DNA of 64,000 bases from Kibdelosporangium sp. MJ126-NF4 (GTDB lineage: Bacteria; Actinomycetota; Actinomycetes; Mycobacteriales; Pseudonocardiaceae), in assembly GCF_000826545.1 (NCBI RefSeq), contig NZ_CDME01000015.1, forward strand, positions 388,207 to 452,206, given 5' to 3'. The position numbers and the translations under genes were made by a program. Position 1 is the stretch's first letter. Each line of letters starts with the position of its first letter. A model generated the notes under the pieces. That model did no database searches, was not told the DNA's origin, and saw only the letters and a program-made list of their open reading frames with translations. Of this stretch, positions 58,794 through 64,000 are shown in pieces.

Positions 58794-59279
58794 GTGGACC
58801 CGAACTCCGATCAACCGCACGGCATCATCGAGGCAGCCAGCCAGGCACTGGCATCGATGCACGCCGGCGAGGACACGCGTGCGGTCGAGCGGATGACAGC
58901 GTTCGCCGAGGAACAGGGACGCGACGAAGCCACCGAGCTGATGCTGATGCTGTTTCGCGAGTGCAGCGAGATGGTGGCGGCACTCGGCTCAGGCGGCACC
59001 GCGCCGGTGAAGATGCAGGTCTACGACGACGACGGCAAGGAAGTCCCGATTGACGAGGCTGATCCGCCTGTGCGGACTGCCGTTCGTACACTGCTGGCCG
59101 AGGTGCACGGCGACACCGAGGCCGCCAAGGACCAGATCGAGATCGCACTGGCCAATGCCGCACCGGCCGAGGTGGCCATGGTGATGATGCAGGCACTGCG
59201 GTGGACTATCAAGCTTGCCGCTGAGTGCAGTAGTCGGGATCTTCCCGTTGCCGAGTGGATCACTTCCGCTTTGAGTTGA
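58794..59279 (+). CDS. Conserved-looking small acidic hypothetical protein
   Basis: 161 residues, acidic, predicted mainly helical, without signal peptide or membrane segments. No recognisable domain. The GTG at 58794 has no ribosome site; a TTG 15 bp upstream is the other option. Codon use (strong G/C third position) and lack of an overlapping competitor support a real gene. Function unknown. It is followed by the fourth repeat island. Confidence 0.6.
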   Translation: MDPNSDQPHGIIEAASQALASMHAGEDTRAVERMTAFAEEQGRDEATELMLMLFRECSEMVAALGSGGTAPVKMQVYDDDGKEVPIDEADPPVRTAVRTLLAEVHGDTEAAKDQIEIALANAAPAEVAMVMMQALRWTIKLAAECSSRDLPVAEWITSALS

Positions 59280-59404
59280 GTGGTTGCTGGTGGGCCTCTC
59301 CTTGCTTCTTTGTCCGCCGGTTGGTTTTTGGTTGGCCGGTTGGTCGGGCCAGTGATTCGTGGTTCAGTGTCTTTCCATCGCTCTCGTGTCTTTTGGCTTG
59401 ACAA

Positions 59405-59505
59405 GCAGGTCCCTCGCCGGGAGGCAGGCCGCCAAAAGGGGAACACAGGATCTCTAGCCGCTGGCTCATCGTTCTAGTGTTTTTGTGGGTCGGGTGGAGG
59501 CGGGT
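59405..59505 (-). repeat. Tail of long-stem repeat 6
   Basis: Reverse copy of the element tail: CCTCGCCGGGAGGCAGGCC, then CCAAAAGGGGAACACAG and GGCTCATCGTTCTAGTG. The preceding 59280-59404 holds no gene that I can support. Confidence 0.6.
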
Positions 59506-59648
59506 GTGTTCCCTTCCGTATGGCCTGCCGGAGGAAACCACAACGCGTCAAGAGGTCGGTATCGCCTGCGCTGGGCCCACCAGTTCCGTAGGCCGACCTC
59601 CTGACCCGTCGTGGTTTGGCTGCGCCCAGGCCATACGGAAGGGAACAC
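59506..59648 (-). repeat. Long-stem repeat 6 (reverse, class B)
   Basis: Outer 22-bp arms 59506-59527 and 59627-59648 pair perfectly. Inner arms 59538-59559 and 59593-59614 pair with several mismatches. It belongs to class B, with the outer CCCTTCC/GGAAGGG form. Confidence 0.85.
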
Positions 59649-59908
59649 ACCCGAAGCACCCCCATGCGCTTGCGCGCAAGCCGCCCGAGGAGACCTACTT
59701 GCACACGGGTTGACGAACGCGGGTCAACGAAGGGGGTTGGTCCGCGTTGGCACTTGTATATCAAGTTTCGACCGGGTGTAGAAAGCTACAGTGTTACGCC
59801 CTTTTGCTGTGCAGATGTACAGCGTCCGCCACATCGATGTGAGTCGCGCGTCTACTCAACCAAGGCAATCAACCAGCTGGCGCGCCAGCGCAGAGGAGGC
59901 CTTCGGGT
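59649..59908. other. Spacer between repeats 6 and 7 in island 4
   Basis: GCGC hairpin units flank both ends (59660-59692 and 59876-59897). The centre, about 59700-59870, is less GC-rich and not repeated elsewhere in the window, with GTACAGC and TACAGTG words but no gene, clear promoter or hairpin. Confidence 0.4.
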
Positions 59909-60050
59909 GTGTTCCCTTCCGTATGGCCTGGGCGCAGCCATACCACGGCGTGTCGGGAGGTCGGCCTACGCAAACCAACCCACAGCGCAGGCGATACCGA
60001 CCTCCCGGCACGCCGTGGTTTCCTCCGGCAGGCCATACGGGAGGGGACAC
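59909..60050 (+). repeat. Long-stem repeat 7 (forward, class A)
   Basis: Outer arms 59909-59930 and 60029-60050 (two G.T wobbles); inner 22-bp arms 59943-59964 and 59997-60018 (one wobble). Nearly identical to repeat 1. Confidence 0.88.
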
Positions 60051-60150
60051 GCCCGCCTACACCCGACCCACCAATAACTAGAACGATGGCCAATGGCTCT
60101 AGATTCTGTGTTCCCCTTTTGGCGGCCTGCCTCCTGGCGAGGGGGCATGC
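60051..60150 (+). repeat. Tail of long-stem repeat 7
   Basis: CACCAATAACTAGAACGATG, CTGTGTTCCCCTTTTGG, then GGCGGCCTGCC...GGCGAGG, as after repeats 1 and 5. It ends about 50 bp before the metX stop. Confidence 0.65.
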
Positions 60151-60202
60151 TTGTCAAGCCGAGGAAGCATCCAGAAAGCCAACAGCCACCAGAAGAAGCG
60201 GT

Positions 60203-61276
60203 CTACCCGGCGAGAAGCTCCTTGACCAGAGCCGAAACTTGGCCTGTCTCCAGCAGGAAAGCGTCATGCCCGTACGGGGAATAGACCACACGCACGTCAC
60301 CGGCTCCCGGGATGCCCTGGGCCAACTCAATCTGCTGGGACAGTGGATACAGGCGGTCGCTGTCGATCCCCGCGACGACTGTACGCGCGCGTACGCGACT
60401 CAACGCGGCAGCGACTCCGCCACGGCCTCTGCCGACGTCGTGGGAGTTCATCGCTTCGGTGAGCACGACGTAGCTGCCCGCGTCGAAGCGGGCGACGAGT
60501 TTCGTTGCTTGGTGGTCCAGATAGGACTCGATTGCGAAGCGGCCGTCGCCTTGCGGTTCGCGGCCGAAGCGGGTGGCCAGTTCGGGTTCGCTGCGGTACG
60601 TCACGTGTGCTATTCGCCTGGCTATCCCGAGACCGGTCGCCGGTCCGGGTGGGTTCGCGTGGTAGTCACCGCCGTGCCATCCGGGGTCTGCTCGGATCGC
60701 TGCCAGTTGCGGTGCGGCCCATGCGATCTGCTCGGCGGATGCTGCGGCTGGGCATGCGAGCAACAGCAAGGTGGACACTCGTTCCGGGTGTGTCACTGCC
60801 CACTCGACCGCGCGCATTCCCCCCATGGATCCACCTAGGACCGAGGCCCAGGTCGGGATTCCCAGTTCGTTGGCGAAGAGTGCCTCGGCTGCGACCTGGT
60901 CTCTGACTGTCAGCGCGGGAAATCTGCTGCCCCATGCCTTCCCGTCCGCCGCTGTGCTCGACGGTCCTGTGCTGCCCTGGCAGCCGCCGAGGACGTTCGG
61001 CACCACTACGAAGTAGTGATTCGTGTCGATGGCTTTGCCTGGCCCGATCAGGCCGTCCCACCAGGCGGGTTCGCCCGGTCCGGCGGCGTGGCTGTCGCCG
61101 GTCAGCGCGTGCAGGACCAGGACCGCGTTGGACTTCGACGTGTTGGGCAGGCCCCATGTCTCGTACGCGATTCGCACGTCCGGCAGCAGGTCGCCGGATT
61201 CCAGTTCGAGTGGCTGCCTGAGGTGGACCCAGCGGCGACGTCCCGCCGGGTCTCCCTCCTGCCAGCCACCGGTCAC
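60203..61276 (-). CDS. metX: Homoserine O-acetyltransferase
   Basis: 357 residues. Alpha/beta-hydrolase-fold acyltransferase: VLVLHALTGDSHAAG, NVLGGCQGSTGPSS, the nucleophile serine in LGGSMGGMRAVEWA (near 155), aspartate in GIDSDRLYPL, and histidine in YGHDAFLLE. It makes O-acetylhomoserine from homoserine and acetyl-CoA, the activated substrate of metY. The GTG at 61276 overlaps the metY stop (GTGA), so it is translated after metY. The substrate choice of acetyl rather than succinyl is from family knowledge. Confidence 0.94.
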   Translation of the reverse strand: MTGGWQEGDPAGRRRWVHLRQPLELESGDLLPDVRIAYETWGLPNTSKSNAVLVLHALTGDSHAAGPGEPAWWDGLIGPGKAIDTNHYFVVVPNVLGGCQGSTGPSSTAADGKAWGSRFPALTVRDQVAAEALFANELGIPTWASVLGGSMGGMRAVEWAVTHPERVSTLLLLACPAAASAEQIAWAAPQLAAIRADPGWHGGDYHANPPGPATGLGIARRIAHVTYRSEPELATRFGREPQGDGRFAIESYLDHQATKLVARFDAGSYVVLTEAMNSHDVGRGRGGVAAALSRVRARTVVAGIDSDRLYPLSQQIELAQGIPGAGDVRVVYSPYGHDAFLLETGQVSALVKELLAG

Positions 61277-62574
61277 GTGTCTGCCTTCGCCGCGCGGAAG
61301 CCGGCCTCCAGGTCCGCCCTGAGGTCCTCGATTGCCTCGATCCCCACCGACAGCCGGACCAGTCCCGGCGTGACACCGGTGACCAGCTGCTCGTCCGGGG
61401 TGAGCTGGCTGTGCGTCGTGCTTGCCGGATGCACGATCAGGCTGCGCACGTCGCCGATGTTCACCAGCTGCGAGAACAGTTCCGTACCGTCCACAAAGGC
61501 CTTTCCAGCTTCGACGCCACCACGAAGCTCGAACGACACTACCGCACCGGCACCGCGCGGCAGGTACTTCTGCGCGGCCGTGTACCACTTGCTGCTCGGC
61601 AGGCCCGCGTAGTGCACTGCCAGTACCTCGTCACGCTGCTCCAGCCACTCGGCCAGCGCCTGCGCGTTCGCCACGTGCCGCTCGATCCGCAGCGACAACG
61701 TCTCGATGCCTTGGATGACAAGGAAACTGGTCAGCGGAGCGATCGCCCCGCCGGTGTCGCGCAGCAGCTGGACGCGCAGTTTCGCCGCGAACGCGCCGTG
61801 GCCGAGCGCGGGCCAGTACTGCAGGCCGTGGTAGCTCGGGTCGGGCTCGTGGAAGTCCGGGAACCGGTCGGCGTTGGCGCCGAAGTCGAACTTGCCGCCG
61901 TCGACCACCACACCGGCGATCGCGGTGCCGTGCCCACCGAGGTACTTCGTCGCGGAGTGGATCACGATGTCCGCGCCGTGCTCGATCGGCCGCAGCAGGT
62001 ACGGCGTCGGAACCGTGTTGTCGACGATCAGGGGCACGCCGACCTCGTGCGCGACGGACGCGACCGCTTCGACGTCGAGCACGTGGCTGCGCGGGTTGGC
62101 CAGTGACTCGGCGAAGAACAGCTTGGTGTTGGGCCTTGCCGCCGCGCGCCACTCGTCGACGTTGTCCGGGTCGTCGACGAACGTGACCTCGATCCCCAGC
62201 TTCGGCAGCGTGTAGTGGAAGAGGTTGTACGTGCCGCCGTACAGCGAGGCGCTGGACACGAGGTGGTCGCCGGACCGCGCCAGCGTGAGGATCGCGGCCG
62301 TCTCAGCGGCCTGCCCCGAGGCGAACGCCACCGCCGCGACGCCGCCTTCCAGCGCTGCCACGCGCTGCTCAAGAACGTCCTGCGTCGGGTTGTTGATGCG
62401 TGTGTAGATGTTGCCTGGCTCGGCGAGGCTGAACAGATCCGCGCCGTGCTGCGTGTCCCGGAAGACGTACGAAGTCGTTTGGTAGATGGGAGTCGCGCGG
62501 GCGCCTGTGGTCGGGTCGGGCGCCGCACCGGAGTGGATCTGCTTGGTCTCGAAGGACCAGCCGTCGCTTGCCAT
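61273..62574 (-). CDS. metY: O-acetylhomoserine sulfhydrylase
   Basis: 433 residues. This PLP enzyme of the Cys/Met metabolism family converts O-acetylhomoserine plus sulfide to homocysteine. The PLP lysine is in HSATKYLGGHGTAIAG (about residue 208), and ATPIYQTTSYVFRDT, YTRINNPT and SLANPRSHVLD are family blocks. It forms an operon with metX. The upstream gap is 111 bp and shows no SAM-IV-like fold. It complements the methionine-salvage operon at 2-6 kb. Confidence 0.95.
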   Translation of the reverse strand: MASDGWSFETKQIHSGAAPDPTTGARATPIYQTTSYVFRDTQHGADLFSLAEPGNIYTRINNPTQDVLEQRVAALEGGVAAVAFASGQAAETAAILTLARSGDHLVSSASLYGGTYNLFHYTLPKLGIEVTFVDDPDNVDEWRAAARPNTKLFFAESLANPRSHVLDVEAVASVAHEVGVPLIVDNTVPTPYLLRPIEHGADIVIHSATKYLGGHGTAIAGVVVDGGKFDFGANADRFPDFHEPDPSYHGLQYWPALGHGAFAAKLRVQLLRDTGGAIAPLTSFLVIQGIETLSLRIERHVANAQALAEWLEQRDEVLAVHYAGLPSSKWYTAAQKYLPRGAGAVVSFELRGGVEAGKAFVDGTELFSQLVNIGDVRSLIVHPASTTHSQLTPDEQLVTGVTPGLVRLSVGIEAIEDLRADLEAGFRAAKADT

Positions 62575-62655
62575 GCCTGCAGAAGCTAGCTACGGCCGAA
62601 TGGACCCACCACAACGTCCACCTGCTGGAACCTTCACCGAAAATAAGTCTTGCAC

Positions 62656-62670
62656 ACTAACTCTCTTAGT
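62656..62670. promoter_or_regulatory. Operator-like palindrome upstream of FAD hydroxylase
   Basis: ACTAA-CTCTC-TTAGT, a 5-bp inverted repeat in an AT-rich spot between metY and the divergent hydroxylase, directly before the -10. Confidence 0.4.
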
Positions 62671-62674
62671 CTAT

Positions 62675-62680
62675 AAGATA
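62675..62680 (+). promoter_or_regulatory. -10 of FAD hydroxylase, leaderless
   Basis: TAAGAT, 5 nt before the ATG at 62686, with no ribosome site. Confidence 0.4.
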
Positions 62681-62685
62681 CTTAC

Positions 62686-64000
62686 ATGACTGATGTAATC
62701 GTGGTGGGAGCCGGCCTCGGCGGCTCGTCGGCAGCGATGTTCCTGGCCCTGCGTGGCGTGGACGTCCTGCTGGTCGAGCGGCACGCGAGCACGTCGCTGC
62801 ACCCCCGTGCGGCCGGACAGCACCAGCGGACCATGGAGTTCCTGCAGATCGGCGGCGTCGCCGACGAGATCCTCGCGGTCGGCCATCCACCGTCCGAGTT
62901 CAGGATCAAGGTGGCCGAAAGCGTGCACGGCCGCGTGCTGCACACCATCGTGGAGAGCTTCGCGGACATGCTCAGCACCGTCGAGCAGCTCAGCCCGGCG
63001 GGCTGGGGCTCGGCCACCCAGGACCAGACCGAGCCGATCATGCTGGAGCAGGCCAGGAAACACGGCGCCACCGTGCGGTTCTCCACCGAGCTGGTGTCGT
63101 TCGAGCAGGACGCCGAAGGTGTCACGGCACAGCTTCTCGACGTGGGATCCGGTCGTACGGAGGAAATCCGCGCCCAGTACCTGATCGGCGCGGACGGCAA
63201 CCGCAGTCCGGTCCGCGAACGGCTCGGCATCGCCCGGTCCGGCTTCGGCAGCCTGTCCAACCACATCGGCATCGTGTTCGACGCCGACCTGACCGGCGTG
63301 CTGCCCGACGGCGAACAGTGGCTCTACTACCTCCAGAACCCGGCGTTCACCGGCGCCTACGTCGGCGTCAACGTGCCCGACCGGCACATCTTCTCGATCG
63401 AGTACCACCCGGAGAACGGCGAGTCCTTCACCGACTACCCGCGCGAGCGGATCATCGAACTGATGCGGATCGGCCTGGACACACCGGACCTCGAACCCGA
63501 GCTGGTCTGGACGGGCCCATGGGAGATGGCCGCGCGGATCGCCGAGAAGTGGCGCGACGGCCGCGTGTTCCTGGTCGGCGACGCCGCCAAGGTCACGCCG
63601 CCGACCGGCGGGCTCGGCGGCAACGCGGCCGTGTGCGACGGTTTCGACGTGGCGTGGAAGCTCGCCGCCGTGCTGAACGGCGAGGCAGGCGAAGGACTGC
63701 TGGACAGCTACGAGCCGGAACGCAAGCTCGCCGCGGAACTGGTGGTCAACGAGTCGCTGTTCAACTACGTACAGCGGATGGCGCCGCACCTGGCCGGGCC
63801 CGAGATCCCCGAGTCGGTCGGGCCGATCGAGGCGGTGCTCGGCGTGCGGCACACGTCCGGCGCGGTGATCGCGGAGCCGAACGACGGATCACCGACGATG
63901 GATCCGTTCCAGTTCTCCGGCGAGCCGGGATTCCGCGCGCCGCACGTGGTCCTGCCGTCGGGTGAGTCCACATTGGATGTCTGGGGCGCCGGGTGGGCGC
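62686..64000 (+). CDS. FAD-dependent aromatic hydroxylase, C-terminus outside window
   Basis: 438 residues are visible. The FAD motif is VVGAGLGGSSAAMFLALRG (about residues 5-23), the ADG motif is LIGADGNRSPVRE (near 167), and the ribityl motif is VGDAAKVTPPTGGLGGN (near 300) with Lys where His is usual. It resembles RdmE/aklavinone-11-hydroxylase-type enzymes that hydroxylate aromatic polyketides. No polyketide genes are in the window, so catabolism or resistance is also possible. It is divergent from metY and read from a leaderless-type promoter. The right window edge cuts it. Confidence 0.9.
   Translation, partial: MTDVIVVGAGLGGSSAAMFLALRGVDVLLVERHASTSLHPRAAGQHQRTMEFLQIGGVADEILAVGHPPSEFRIKVAESVHGRVLHTIVESFADMLSTVEQLSPAGWGSATQDQTEPIMLEQARKHGATVRFSTELVSFEQDAEGVTAQLLDVGSGRTEEIRAQYLIGADGNRSPVRERLGIARSGFGSLSNHIGIVFDADLTGVLPDGEQWLYYLQNPAFTGAYVGVNVPDRHIFSIEYHPENGESFTDYPRERIIELMRIGLDTPDLEPELVWTGPWEMAARIAEKWRDGRVFLVGDAAKVTPPTGGLGGNAAVCDGFDVAWKLAAVLNGEAGEGLLDSYEPERKLAAELVVNESLFNYVQRMAPHLAGPEIPESVGPIEAVLGVRHTSGAVIAEPNDGSPTMDPFQFSGEPGFRAPHVVLPSGESTLDVWGAGWA

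Noticed and set aside
62575..62685. SAM-IV or other riboswitch before metY
   Set aside because: Only 111 bp separate the divergent starts and I cannot find the paired elements or core of a SAM riboswitch on the minus strand.

Overview
The window is high-GC DNA from an actinomycete, most likely a filamentous member of the Pseudonocardiaceae (Amycolatopsis/Kibdelosporangium-like). This is inferred from GC-rich third codon positions, an F420-type luciferase-like oxidoreductase, a mycobacterial-style leucine-degradation cluster, a 10-methyl fatty acid gene pair, a DUF574 methyltransferase beside a PAS-GGDEF-EAL protein, and secreted polysaccharide hydrolases. I saw no rRNA, standard tRNA, prophage, insertion-sequence transposase or CRISPR array.

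Layout. 1-2 kb: a TetR gene translationally coupled to an FAD hydroxylase cut by the window edge. 2.1-6.1 kb: a five-gene methionine-salvage operon (flavoprotein, mtnA-like, mtnC, mtnB, mtnD) with stop/start overlaps throughout. 6.2-10.7 kb: an APH-fold kinase, a secreted GH81 beta-1,3-glucanase and a phosphoribosyltransferase. 10.7-11.8 kb: a large repeat island. 11.9-17.1 kb: a pyrimidine-flavoured operon (fungal-type cytosine deaminase, 2-oxoglutarate oxygenase, NCS1 permease), then a divergent amidohydrolase / glutamine-synthetase-like pair. 17.1-20.9 kb: an acyl-CoA synthetase, then two unlabelled Y RNAs directly upstream of a Ro60 (TROVE) gene. 21-25 kb: a secreted exo-glucosaminidase and an 8-oxoguanine-deaminase-like enzyme. 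25-31.3 kb: an F420 oxidoreductase/acyl-CoA racemase operon, an alcohol dehydrogenase, TetR, DUF2236 and a wax ester synthase. 31.3-34.9 kb: a large secreted subtilase whose start is preceded by a long hairpin. 35-36 kb: second repeat island. 36-44.7 kb: lipid/steroid-type catabolism (two acyl-CoA dehydrogenases, a Tat-exported ketosteroid-dehydrogenase-like enzyme, PhaC-like hydrolase, aldehyde dehydrogenase, SDR, TetR). 44.7-48.3 kb: an epoxide-hydrolase-like enzyme and the tmsA/tmsB-type pair. 48.4-48.9 kb: third repeat island. 48.9-55.3 kb: leucine/isovalerate catabolism with its probable TetR regulator and matching operators, plus an SGNH esterase. 55.3-59.3 kb: DUF574 methyltransferase, PAS-GGDEF-EAL protein and a small hypothetical. 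59.3-60.2 kb: fourth repeat island. 60.2-64 kb: metX-metY and a divergent FAD hydroxylase cut by the window edge.

The two most notable things are non-coding. First, a tandem pair of Y RNAs sits upstream of Ro60: both share a Ro-binding stem, and the second carries a complete circularly permuted tRNA-like domain. Second, seven copies of a 130-145 nt long-stem repeat lie in four intergenic islands, with compensatory base changes between two sequence classes and small-hairpin arrays beside them. The window also repeats a GTGAGTG-type terminator three times, and several -10 hexamers sit so close to the start codon that the transcripts are probably leaderless.
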